DNA of 64,000 nt from Aminobacter sp. AP02 (GTDB lineage: Bacteria > Pseudomonadota > Alphaproteobacteria > Rhizobiales > Rhizobiaceae): assembly GCF_003148805.1 (NCBI RefSeq), contig NZ_QGGX01000013.1, forward strand, positions 1 through 64,000, read 5' to 3'. Positions 56,240 to 63,786 of this stretch are shown here, piece after piece. The notes beneath the pieces are model-generated. The model was not told where the DNA came from and ran no database searches. It saw only the letters and a program-made list of their open reading frames with translations. Every line of letters starts with the position of its first letter. The first letter of the stretch is position 1. Both the position numbers and the translations under genes were made by a program.

Positions 56240-56865
56240 GCACCGAGATCACCGTTGCCGACCAAGTAAGGACGGCCCTCACTGAGTTTTCGACAGGCCG
56301 CGAGATCGCTGATCATATGCTCCCAGTAGCAAAGGCTCGTATTGCCTTTGCACGCGATGTTGCGAAATCGAGCAAATTTTCCCGAAAGTCAGGGCGCTCG
56401 CGGAAAGAAGTTGCGAAGCTAATTCGAGCCGAGTTTCCCACGAAAAAAGAACTCACTACCGAATTTTGGTTTTGCGACGAGGCATTGAGGGCGCCGATCA
56501 ACGAGCGTGTCATTCAAGAAGCTTGCTTCCACCTCGCTGCTGTCATGGCCAACGGGAGCAAGGCGATCAACGCGATGAAGGTGCAGGTGTTGATTTCCGA
56601 ACTCATGGCCGGTGACATCGAGGGCACTGAGGCCGCCGGATATAGTCTGCATTTCGGTCCAGCCCATGTGCTTTACGCGATCCGCGAGATTGTCCGCAGA
56701 GATGACTTCTTCCCATCTGTGGCCACAGTGCTCGCAGAATGCCGCAAGGCGCGAAATCTTCTGCTCGGTCATCGGCATGCTGCAGGTGAACTTTTGACGC
56801 GCATTCAGTGGGCGAACGATGAGCTCGATCCGGCCGGCCCACTTGCAGGTCCGAGCAATGACTGA
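56236..56865 (+). CDS. Unknown protein coupled to the initiator
   Basis: A 209-residue protein whose ATG overlaps the initiator stop (ATGA). A central segment FPTKKELTTEFWFCDEALRAP and a C-terminal FFPSVATVLAECRKARNLLL are the only notable stretches. The latter resembles helicase-loader-like proteins of temperate phages in my recollection. A second coupled replication factor is therefore plausible but unproven. Confidence 0.55.
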   Translation: MSTEITVADQVRTALTEFSTGREIADHMLPVAKARIAFARDVAKSSKFSRKSGRSRKEVAKLIRAEFPTKKELTTEFWFCDEALRAPINERVIQEACFHLAAVMANGSKAINAMKVQVLISELMAGDIEGTEAAGYSLHFGPAHVLYAIREIVRRDDFFPSVATVLAECRKARNLLLGHRHAAGELLTRIQWANDELDPAGPLAGPSND

Positions 56866-57172
56866 TGACCGCGACCGCGATGTGATTGACAAGGCTATTG
56901 CTGCCCTTGAACATGCCCGCAGCGCACTGATTGCGCTGCGGGGCGGCGTTCCGGTCGAGCTTGCTGGCGATGACGCGTGGCCGCCGGCCGATATCGTCAT
57001 CACCGGCCCCGATTGGACGAGCGTCAAGGGAGCCGTTCACGAAAGCGGATGGTCCGAGACTACGATCCGCAAGTATCGCCGCATCATTGGTGTCTACCGC
57101 TTCGGCCAGTGGTACATAAATCGGCCGCGCCTCGCTCTCCTCCTTCCGAAGCCGCGCATTACATCGCAATAG
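56858..57172 (+). CDS. Unknown phage-element protein
   Basis: A 104-residue protein starting MTDDRDRDVIDKAIAALEHA. Its ATG lies 5 bases inside the end of the preceding gene, so the two overlap. A helical N-terminus is followed by GPDWTSVKGAVHESGWSETT and a short KYRRIIGVYRFGQWYINRPR segment with a DNA-binding look. No family was recognised. Confidence 0.6.
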   Translation: MTDDRDRDVIDKAIAALEHARSALIALRGGVPVELAGDDAWPPADIVITGPDWTSVKGAVHESGWSETTIRKYRRIIGVYRFGQWYINRPRLALLLPKPRITSQ

Positions 57173-57212
57173 GTCGCACCAAACGGCGATAGTCCCCACC
57201 GACACCTGCAAC

Positions 57213-57245
57213 GAATAGCCTCCTGTGGAACTCAGGAGGCTATTC
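57213..57245 (+). promoter_or_regulatory. 13-bp hairpin that covers the ribosome binding site of the 57250 gene
   Basis: GAATAGCCTCCTG pairs perfectly with CAGGAGGCTATTC around a 7-base loop. The 3' arm contains AGGAGG (57235-57240), the Shine-Dalgarno of the GTG at 57250. No T run follows, so a translation switch is more likely than a terminator. Confidence 0.72.
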
Positions 57246-57249
57246 CATC

Positions 57250-58107
57250 GTGCTCCCCACATTTCCAGACGCCACCCTTGCCCGCCTGCCGGAAGCGAGC
57301 CGCGAAAAGGCTATCACTCTCGACCATGCTCGCCAGGCCGCACATGCGGCCTTGGCTGCTGTGAACGTCAGGCTACGCGAGGCATTCACCCGCCACGACG
57401 CGATGTCGAACGCCATTGAGGCACAGCTTTCCGAAATGCCGGCAGATCGCCGTTATGCCGATGAGATCGAAGCTGCGAGAGCGCCGCTGAAAATCGTCGA
57501 AGCTGAAATTTCTCGCCTCAAAGCCGAGGTCGGCCGCGCCGAGCGTGAGTTCCAGTCGCACGACTGCCTTGATCGGGCCGCCAAGTGGCTAGCCGAGGCG
57601 CCGCAGCTACAGCGCCCGTTCAAGCACAGGTCGCCACCGGTGGTGAAGGCTGGCGCGGATCACCGGAAGCTGGTCGAGCAAGCCCGTACCCGCATCGACG
57701 AGGTCACGGGACAGATCGAGGCCGTGGAGCTTGCCCCGGCGCCGGCGGACGACCTGCGAGCACAGATCACCTACGAAGTTGACCGGCTGGCCGAGGCAGG
57801 CTGCCCGGCCATAGATCACCGCGATCCTGGCAGCATCGGCGCTGCGCTCATCCGCGCCGCGCGGACCGACACTTTTGTGTTGTGGCTCAACCGCGACGCC
57901 CTCGTCGCCAAGCTCACCGCCGAGATCAAAGACGCCGCCAACGCGATGTCCGTGGCCGCCAAAGAGGCCGCCATAGCCGACCTCATTGCCGAACGCCTGA
58001 CGATTGAGCGGGACGAAGAAGCAACCATCGCCGCCGCCCACGTGGCTGGAACCATCATCACCCGCCGATGCGGCGCCGATGCGCGCGCACTGCTCGAACT
58101 CGCTTAG
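57250..58107 (+). CDS. Coiled-coil protein of unknown function before the capsid gene
   Basis: A 285-residue protein starting at GTG, with AGGAGG 9 bases upstream but buried in a hairpin. Long helical, Glu/Arg/Ala-rich segments suggest a coiled coil (EIEAARAPLKIVEAEISRLK, then AEVGRAEREFQ). It is followed 11 bases later by the major capsid gene. Its place suggests an accessory head or regulatory protein, but no domain is recognised. Confidence 0.62.
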   Translation: MLPTFPDATLARLPEASREKAITLDHARQAAHAALAAVNVRLREAFTRHDAMSNAIEAQLSEMPADRRYADEIEAARAPLKIVEAEISRLKAEVGRAEREFQSHDCLDRAAKWLAEAPQLQRPFKHRSPPVVKAGADHRKLVEQARTRIDEVTGQIEAVELAPAPADDLRAQITYEVDRLAEAGCPAIDHRDPGSIGAALIRAARTDTFVLWLNRDALVAKLTAEIKDAANAMSVAAKEAAIADLIAERLTIERDEEATIAAAHVAGTIITRRCGADARALLELA

Positions 58108-58118
58108 GAGCACCAAAA

Positions 58119-59156
58119 ATGTCCATGCTCGACATCTTCAACAACAACGCATTCAGCGTCACCTCGCTGACCGATGCGATCAAATCGCAGCGCGTGTATT
58201 CCGGCCGCCTCGGCGAGCTTGGCCTATTCGCTTCGACTTCCGTCACAACCCTGACCATCGCGATCGAACGCATCGGCGACACCATCCAGCTCGTTGCTCC
58301 TTCGCCTCGCGGCGCACCCGGCGAGACGAGAGACATGCCAAAACGGTCCATCTCGAACCTCTCCATCCCCCATTTCCAGCGTAGTTGGTCGGTCATGGCG
58401 GATGAGGTGCAGGGCGTCCGTGAGTTTGGTTCCGAGAGTGCGATGAAGACCGTGCAGGGCCTCGTCGCGGAAAAGATTAGGGTCAATATTGCCGATCTCG
58501 ACCTGACCGACGAATATGCCCGCCTGGGCGCCATTCAGGGCATCGTCACTTACAAGGGCGGACTGAAGCTGAACTTGTTCAGCGAATTCGGAATGGCTCA
58601 GCCCGACGAGCTCGATTTTGACCTCGATGCCGCCAACCCATCGGATGGTATCCTCCGCAAGAAGTGTTCGGCCGTCATCCGAGATGTCCGCAAAGAACTC
58701 GGCGGCGTTTCATTTGAAAGCCTTCATGCTTTTGTTGGCGACAATTTCTTCGATGACCTGCTCTGCCATCGGGAAGTGCGCGAGACGTACAAGGGATGGG
58801 GCGAGGCGCAAATCCTGCGCGAGAGCTACATCGGCAAGAACCGCTCGTCGAACCCGATGTTCGAGTTCGGCGGCATCGTGTGGGAAAACTATGGCGCGAT
58901 CGACGACACCGGTGACGGCGCACTAATCGGCATCGACACCAATTCGGCGAAGTTTGTGCCAGTCGGCGTCCCGGGCCTGTTTAGGACGTACCACGCGCCT
59001 GCTGACTACATGGAAACCGTCAACACGCCCGGTCAGCGTCTTTACGCCATGCAGTGGCCGATGCCCAACGGCAAGGGCGTTCACGGCGAGACGCAGACCA
59101 ACACCCTGCATATCGCGACCCGTCCGAGCGCCCTGATGCGCGCCAAGCGCACCTGA
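58119..59156 (+). CDS. Major capsid protein (lambda gpE family)
   Basis: A 345-residue capsid protein. It begins MSMLDIFNNNAFSVTSLTDA and has the GpE pattern RVYSGRLGELGLFASTSVTT and MPKRSISNLSIPHFQRSW. SFESLHAFVGDNFFDDLLCH and the late GGIVWENYGAIDDTG are typical HK97-like fold segments of the family. It builds the phage head shell. AGGAG lies 8 bases before the ATG at 58119. No portal gene is upstream of it, which is unusual. Confidence 0.92.
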   Translation: MSMLDIFNNNAFSVTSLTDAIKSQRVYSGRLGELGLFASTSVTTLTIAIERIGDTIQLVAPSPRGAPGETRDMPKRSISNLSIPHFQRSWSVMADEVQGVREFGSESAMKTVQGLVAEKIRVNIADLDLTDEYARLGAIQGIVTYKGGLKLNLFSEFGMAQPDELDFDLDAANPSDGILRKKCSAVIRDVRKELGGVSFESLHAFVGDNFFDDLLCHREVRETYKGWGEAQILRESYIGKNRSSNPMFEFGGIVWENYGAIDDTGDGALIGIDTNSAKFVPVGVPGLFRTYHAPADYMETVNTPGQRLYAMQWPMPNGKGVHGETQTNTLHIATRPSALMRAKRT

Positions 59157-59170
59157 TCCGGGAGCCCCCC

Positions 59171-59668
59171 ATGTCCCGCAGTTTTCTCGCCGCGATCCGA
59201 AGCGCTGTCGCTTCGGACGATCCCCAAAATCATTCTCACGCCCCAAGGGGGCAAGCACAGGAGACCGTCATGTCTGAAGATCCGAACAAGCCCGGTCAGG
59301 CTTCCATCGCTGCCGCACGAGCGGAGGGCGAGGCCGCTGGCCGCAAGGCGGTAAAGGAACGGTTCGCCTCGATCGCCGGTGATGAGAAACTCAGGAGTGA
59401 CGCGCGTTTGATGGGCGCCGCACTCGATCTTGCGGCCAAGAACGACAGCATGTCGGGCGACGATGTTGTCGCTTTCGTCACCGCAAATGTCGCCCCCACA
59501 CCGAAACAATCGCTATCCGCCGCAGCGCTTGCCAACCGCATCGCCGCTGATGGTTCCGATCCACTCGGCAGCTTTGGCGGGTCGCCGTTCCCGGTTGCCA
59601 GCGCAGAAAGCACCGGGTGGGCTGACGCCTTCGCACGCGCGGGAGGAAGCCAGGGATCGGTGCGATGA
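59171..59668 (+). CDS. Scaffold-like head assembly protein
   Basis: A 165-residue protein. The central part (AARAEGEAAGRKAVKERFAS, then RLMGAALDLAAKNDSMSGDD) resembles the scaffold-like C-terminal region of phage S49-type head proteases. The catalytic part of a protease is absent, so only the scaffold half may be represented. GGGAG lies about 7 bases before the ATG. It overlaps the next gene by 4 bases. Confidence 0.55.
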   Translation: MSRSFLAAIRSAVASDDPQNHSHAPRGQAQETVMSEDPNKPGQASIAAARAEGEAAGRKAVKERFASIAGDEKLRSDARLMGAALDLAAKNDSMSGDDVVAFVTANVAPTPKQSLSAAALANRIAADGSDPLGSFGGSPFPVASAESTGWADAFARAGGSQGSVR

Positions 59669-59853
59669 CCGCTCGCGTCATCCTCGACCGTAAGGCGCGG
59701 CTGCTCCGCAACGATCTGCGCAAGCTAGCCGCCAGGCAGGCCATTCCGCACGCTGGTCGCGCCTTCCCGGCATCGCGCACCGATCCGACCCTCTCCACCG
59801 GCAATCGCAAGCCCGGCCGCTTCGGCGGGCCATTTTTAAAGGACCGACCATGA
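59665..59853 (+). CDS. Small basic phage-element protein
   Basis: A 62-residue, arginine-rich protein (MTARVILDRKARLLRNDLRK) whose ATG overlaps the upstream stop, and whose stop overlaps the start of the tail chaperone gene. No family recognised; the double ATGA coupling supports it as real. Confidence 0.55.
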   Translation: MTARVILDRKARLLRNDLRKLAARQAIPHAGRAFPASRTDPTLSTGNRKPGRFGGPFLKDRP

Positions 59854-60116
59854 CGACCGTGACGCTGTCAAAGCCAATCTCCCATGGCGACAAGGAAATC
59901 ACCTCGTTGACCTTCCACGAGCCAACAGTTGGCGACCTCATCGCCGGCGAAACAGTCGGCGGCGCGAGTAAAACTGGACAGGTTGCCGCCACCCTCGCGG
60001 CCATGGCTGACATTCCCTATCCGGTTTTCAAGACCATCTCGGCGCGCGACTTCATACGGATCGACCGAGACACAAAGGACTTGGTGGGAAACGTGGAACA
60101 GGATGGCACGAAGTAG
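59850..60116 (+). CDS. Phage tail assembly chaperone, short form (gpE/41/14 family)
   Basis: An 88-residue protein of the P2 gpE / Mu gp41 tail-chaperone type. It begins MTTVTLSKPISHGDKEITSL, followed by the family motif HEPTVGDLIAGE. It binds the tape measure protein during tail assembly. A slippery heptamer near its 3' end allows a longer product. Its start overlaps the preceding stop (ATGA) and the tape measure gene follows. Confidence 0.82.
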   Translation: MTTVTLSKPISHGDKEITSLTFHEPTVGDLIAGETVGGASKTGQVAATLAAMADIPYPVFKTISARDFIRIDRDTKDLVGNVEQDGTK

Positions 60117-60235
60117 CCATCCACATCGCCCGCGAAACCTGCACACCGCGCAACATCGTCGCCGACTACACGCCGGATTTTGCCCTCGCGGAGCTTGATG
60201 CGCTGGCGAGGCTCAAGAAGCGGCTAAAGGACTGA
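59850..60235 (+). CDS. Tail assembly chaperone, predicted -1 frameshift product
   Basis: Predicted fusion of the first 81 codons of the short form with 47 further codons. The shift occurs at GGGAAAC (60086-60092) in the 0-frame phase G-GGA-AAC. The -1 frame then reads CGT onward as RGTGWHEVAIHIARETCTP and stays open to the TGA at 60233-60235. The added part ends ELDALARLKKRLKD, just before the tape measure ATG. Such fusions are the rule for tail chaperones (lambda G-T, P2 E-E'). Confidence 0.68.
60086..60092 (+). promoter_or_regulatory. -1 frameshift slippery heptamer GGGAAAC
   Basis: X-XXY-YYZ heptamer in the correct phase (G GGA AAC) inside the chaperone gene, 8 codons before its stop. The -1 frame is open from there to 60235. 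Confidence 0.68.
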
Positions 60236-60236
60236 C

Positions 60237-62372
60237 ATGGCAACGCTCACTTCAAAACTGATCGTGCAGTTGCTCGATCGGGCGTCTGGGCCGGCGAAGG
60301 GCATCAGCGCAGCCATTGCCGGCATCAACGGGCAGGTCGGCCGCTTCAATCGCGGCCAGGCAGCCGCCATCGCTCCTATGCGCGGGTTTGCTGGCGGCCT
60401 CGTTGCAATGACCGCCGGTTACGTGGGCGTCACGCAGGGGATCAGGGCCACCGCCGGCGCGGCGATGTCCTTCGAAGACGCCATGGCGGACGTGCGCAAG
60501 GTCGTCGATGTCAACGACGAGCAGTTCCAGAACATGAGCCGATCTGTGATCGGCCTTTCGAAAGACCTGCCTGTCACGGCCGATGGCATTGCCTCGATCT
60601 ACGCCGCCGCTGCGCAATCCGGCGTTGCGACGCAGGAACTTGAGGGCTTTTCCGATGGCGTTGTGAAGGTCTCGACCGCTTGGGAAACGGCGGTCGATAC
60701 CACGGGCGAAAGCTTGGCCAAGATTAAGACCGCGCTCGGGCGCGATCTGAAAGGCACCTTCCTTCTCGCGGACGCGATCAACGAGGTGTCGAACGTCTCG
60801 GCGGCGTCCGCGCCAGACATGCTCGAATTCACCAATCGCGTGGCAGCCTTCGCCGAAACGGCAGGCTTCGCCGCCGAGGATGCCATTGCATTCGGCGGCG
60901 CCATGGTCGGCTCCGGCTTCGAGCCCGAGGTCGCGGCGACATCGTTCCGCAACCTGACCCGGGCATTGACCAAGGGGACGCAGGCCACCAAATCGCAGCG
61001 CACCGCCTTTAAGGCCCTCGGCCTCGACGCGGTGAAGACTGCCAAGGGGATGCAGAAAAATGCGGTCGGCACGACGCTCGATGTTCTCGATCGCATCAAA
61101 AAGCTGCCGGAATATCAGCAGATCAGCATCGCCACGGCGCTATTCGGAGACGAGGCGCGCGGCCTGGCGCCGCTGTTCAAGAATGCGGACGAGCTCCGTC
61201 GCCTGCTCAAGCTCACCGGCGACGCCGCGAATTATTCGGGGTCGGCATTTAAGGAATACATCGCGAGGGCGAACACGACATCGAACGTCCTCACCATCTT
61301 GAAGAACAAAGTCGCTGATGTCTTTCGAGGCATGGGCGACAACATGCTGCCGGATATTAAGGAAGCCGCTCTCGGGGTCGGCGATGTCCTCGATACGCTC
61401 GGCGAGCGCGCCTCCATCTTCGACAGGTTCTCGACCGCCATGCAAGGCTTTACGCAGGGCCTTGGTTTCGATGGCGGCGTGCGCGAGACGGTCAGCGCAA
61501 TCGGTGACTTGCTTTTCGGTAAGGCAGACGGCAGCGGCGCTGGCGATCAGCTTGGCCGCATCTTTGCTCAGTTCCGCGAAGGCGGCGCGGCGATCAAGGA
61601 ATTTTGGGACGCGAACAAGGAAAGCCCGGTTGCCAAGTTCCTCGGCGAGGTCTCGGGCCAAGGTTTCAGCTTGTTCGTGGCGTCCACCGGCATAGTCATG
61701 CTGGCCGGCGCAGTCGCCAAACTCGGTCGGGCCCTGCTCATAGTCTCCGGTGCGAGGGCTGCGCTTGGCATCGTCACGGCCTTGGCGAAGGCGGGGAAAT
61801 GGACGCTATGGGGTACGCCTGAAGCCGTTGCCGAAGCCAGCGGCGGGAAACCGACAGGACCCAAGACAACGGCACCGAAAGGCGGTGGGTTTGCGAGCAA
61901 GCTGCGCGCCGGTCTGCGGGGCGGCATCGCTGGCGCAATCGCCACGGTAGTCGGCGAATACGCGATCAACAGTGGTTTCCGCGCCGCCGGTTACGATCCC
62001 GATGCGGCCAACGAGAAGTTTGGCGGCGTCGAAAACTGGTGGAATTCTATCAAGCAGCAAAAGCGGTTTTTCCTTGGCGCGGCGGCTGACGAACGGTTCA
62101 GCGCGAAGGATCATTTCCGCATATCGAAGGGCGGCGCAGACGCGCCGCAGGTCGATGTTGCGGCGGCGCTTCGGGAAACCGTTGTTCAGACGAAGCCGAC
62201 CGGCGTCCAGCAGGTGCAGGTCACCAATCCGCAAAAGGTCGCCGCGCCTATCAACGTTACCGTCTATGCGACAACCAACGCCTCGGCCGCCGACATCGGT
62301 GCCGCTGTCGGCAGCCGCGTAAAGGCGTTGGTCGAGGGGATGTTCAGCGACGGGGGTGACGGGGGTATATGA
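60237..62372 (+). CDS. Phage tail tape measure protein (TP901 type)
   Basis: A 711-residue protein that sets tail length. The N-terminal part has the TP901 core: MSFEDAMADVRKVVDVNDEQ, then ADGIASIYAAAAQSGVATQE, and RVAAFAETAGFAAEDAIAFG. Hydrophobic helices occur around residues 475-505 (FSLFVASTGIVMLAGAVAKL) and 560-590, typical of the membrane-passing part. AAAGGA precedes the ATG. Its stop overlaps the start of the next gene. Confidence 0.9.
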   Translation: MATLTSKLIVQLLDRASGPAKGISAAIAGINGQVGRFNRGQAAAIAPMRGFAGGLVAMTAGYVGVTQGIRATAGAAMSFEDAMADVRKVVDVNDEQFQNMSRSVIGLSKDLPVTADGIASIYAAAAQSGVATQELEGFSDGVVKVSTAWETAVDTTGESLAKIKTALGRDLKGTFLLADAINEVSNVSAASAPDMLEFTNRVAAFAETAGFAAEDAIAFGGAMVGSGFEPEVAATSFRNLTRALTKGTQATKSQRTAFKALGLDAVKTAKGMQKNAVGTTLDVLDRIKKLPEYQQISIATALFGDEARGLAPLFKNADELRRLLKLTGDAANYSGSAFKEYIARANTTSNVLTILKNKVADVFRGMGDNMLPDIKEAALGVGDVLDTLGERASIFDRFSTAMQGFTQGLGFDGGVRETVSAIGDLLFGKADGSGAGDQLGRIFAQFREGGAAIKEFWDANKESPVAKFLGEVSGQGFSLFVASTGIVMLAGAVAKLGRALLIVSGARAALGIVTALAKAGKWTLWGTPEAVAEASGGKPTGPKTTAPKGGGFASKLRAGLRGGIAGAIATVVGEYAINSGFRAAGYDPDAANEKFGGVENWWNSIKQQKRFFLGAAADERFSAKDHFRISKGGADAPQVDVAAALRETVVQTKPTGVQQVQVTNPQKVAAPINVTVYATTNASAADIGAAVGSRVKALVEGMFSDGGDGGI

Positions 62373-62704
62373 TGGTCCCGTCATACATGGGGCGAGAGGC
62401 TGCGCCGGTGCACTGCGTTGCCTGCAATGCGCTCGTCGGCGTTCGCGCGCCTAGTGCCGGTGTCACGCCCGCGTTCGTCTGCCAATGTGGCCAGTCGGTT
62501 TCTGACGACCACGCCCTTTACGCCTGCGTGCGTGTGGAAATGGCCCAACTCGCGGCGACCTTAGGTCGGCTGCTGAACATGCTCATCGCCGGCGACGAGG
62601 CGCGGCGAGATCAACTGGCCCGGCATGCCGATGCCATGCACCTCGAAATCGAGGGCGGGCCTGCGGTCGGAGCACTCGTAGCGTCGATGATGATGAGCAC
62701 ATGA
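62369..62704 (+). CDS. Unknown phage-element protein with cysteine pairs
   Basis: A 111-residue protein starting at 62369 by overlap with the tape measure stop. CVACNALVGVRAPSAG and FVCQCGQSVSDDHALYACV give CxxC, CxC and a further C, perhaps a zinc site. A helical C-terminus follows. No family recognised. Confidence 0.58.
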   Translation: MMVPSYMGREAAPVHCVACNALVGVRAPSAGVTPAFVCQCGQSVSDDHALYACVRVEMAQLAATLGRLLNMLIAGDEARRDQLARHADAMHLEIEGGPAVGALVASMMMST

Positions 62705-62750
62705 GCCCACCCGCCAGCCGTACTCCAACACAACCACACGAGGTCAGATC

Positions 62751-62939
62751 ATGAGCATCCACGCACTCGCAAATCAGGTCTTTGCGAACAACAACCCCGA
62801 GGGCGCCGAGGAAGTCGGCTCATTCACCCTCAAGGTGAATGGACGTACCTTTAAGCGTCCGAACGGAGATGAGGTCTTCGTCGCGACCCGCATCAAGTCG
62901 GAAGACAGCGTCGAGTTGGTCACGTCCGAGGACGAGTGA
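62751..62939 (+). CDS. Small acidic phage-element protein
   Basis: A 62-residue protein beginning MSIHALANQVFANNNPEGAE, rich in Glu and Asp, with GAGGTC 7 bases before the ATG. It ends DSVELVTSEDE. No family recognised. Confidence 0.5.
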   Translation: MSIHALANQVFANNNPEGAEEVGSFTLKVNGRTFKRPNGDEVFVATRIKSEDSVELVTSEDE

Positions 62940-63157
62940 TCTGCGCTGCGAAAGCTCCTACCGCAAGCGGCGTCGATACGCCGCTCGCTACGGCAGGGCC
63001 GAGGGGCCTCCCCGGCTTAGGTACCTTTCTAGGGGCAGCAATCAGGGGCCATGGCTAGGCGGCCCCGGAATTGCACGTTTTTCGAGTTTTCAAAAACCCA
63101 CTTTCGTTTTCGTTTCGAGACGCCTCAAACCCAAGGAAATGAAGGATTGTTGATCAT
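62940..63157. other. 218-bp noncoding gap before the small terminase: candidate packaging (cos) site
   Basis: No coding frame is supported. It holds an 8-bp dyad AGCGGCGT/ACGCCGCT (62966-62985), a hyphenated GC-rich dyad (GCCGAGGGG then CCTCCCCGGC) and a GGGGCC/GGCCCC pair. Three AT-rich CGTTT units follow at 63076, 63105 and 63111. A dyad followed by repeats just before a Nu1-like gene is the cosN-cosB layout of lambda-type phages. Inference. Confidence 0.5.
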
Positions 63158-63655
63158 ATGAACGCTGCCACACCTGCCGCCGGAACCGTATCGACAGAAG
63201 GGCTTGCCCGTCTCCTGATGCTTTCCACTGATCGCGTCCGTCAGCTTGTCAGGGCCGGGCATATTCCTAGGGCCGGCCATGGGCGCTACAGCCTTATCGG
63301 CGCCTGCCAAGGCTACTTCCGTTTTCTCAAGGATAAAGGACGAAACGCCGGCCGCGAGGCGGCAGACGGCCGCCTGCGCGATGCGAAAGCCGAGGCGATC
63401 CAGCGTCGGATGGATCGCGAAGACGCCTATCTTGTCGACCTGCGCGAGGCGCTTGGGGTGTTCGACGAGATGACGAGCGAGATGCTGAAATTCGCAGACA
63501 CGTTGCCACCGCTCATCGCCAAGCAGCCTGCCGAGCGTACCCGCGTCAAGGCAATCGTTGATGCTGATGCCAGGCGCCTCCGGCGGAGCTTCGCCCGTAT
63601 CCGCCACGGCCTTGCGACCGGCCAGAGCGACACGCAAGAGGATGGTGACGAATGA
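63158..63655 (+). CDS. Phage terminase small subunit (Nu1-like)
   Basis: A 165-residue DNA-packaging protein. The N-terminal winged helix (STEGLARLLMLSTDRVRQLV) resembles lambda Nu1, which recognises the cos site. The middle, DAKAEAIQRRMDREDAYLVD, forms the oligomerisation helices, and RTRVKAIVDADARRLRRSFA is typical near the C-terminus. GAAGGA lies 11 bases before the ATG. Its stop overlaps the next small gene. Confidence 0.82.
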   Translation: MNAATPAAGTVSTEGLARLLMLSTDRVRQLVRAGHIPRAGHGRYSLIGACQGYFRFLKDKGRNAGREAADGRLRDAKAEAIQRRMDREDAYLVDLREALGVFDEMTSEMLKFADTLPPLIAKQPAERTRVKAIVDADARRLRRSFARIRHGLATGQSDTQEDGDE

Positions 63656-63786
63656 GCGTCTTTCGAACCAACGAGAAGGTCCTTGCCGAGGTCCGATGCT
63701 CTGAGTTGACTTCCCCCACGACCGCCTTGAACTGGTCCCTGACGCGATCCTGCGTCGTTTCAGCAGCAAAACAGAGCATAGCATGA
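63652..63786 (+). CDS. Short open frame between terminase and the next gene
   Basis: A 44-residue frame beginning MSVFRTNEKVLAEVRCSELT, overlapped by ATGA at both ends (terminase stop at 63655; next ATG at 63783). Both overlaps favour real translation, but the composition is plain and no family is recognised. Confidence 0.4.
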   Translation: MSVFRTNEKVLAEVRCSELTSPTTALNWSLTRSCVVSAAKQSIA

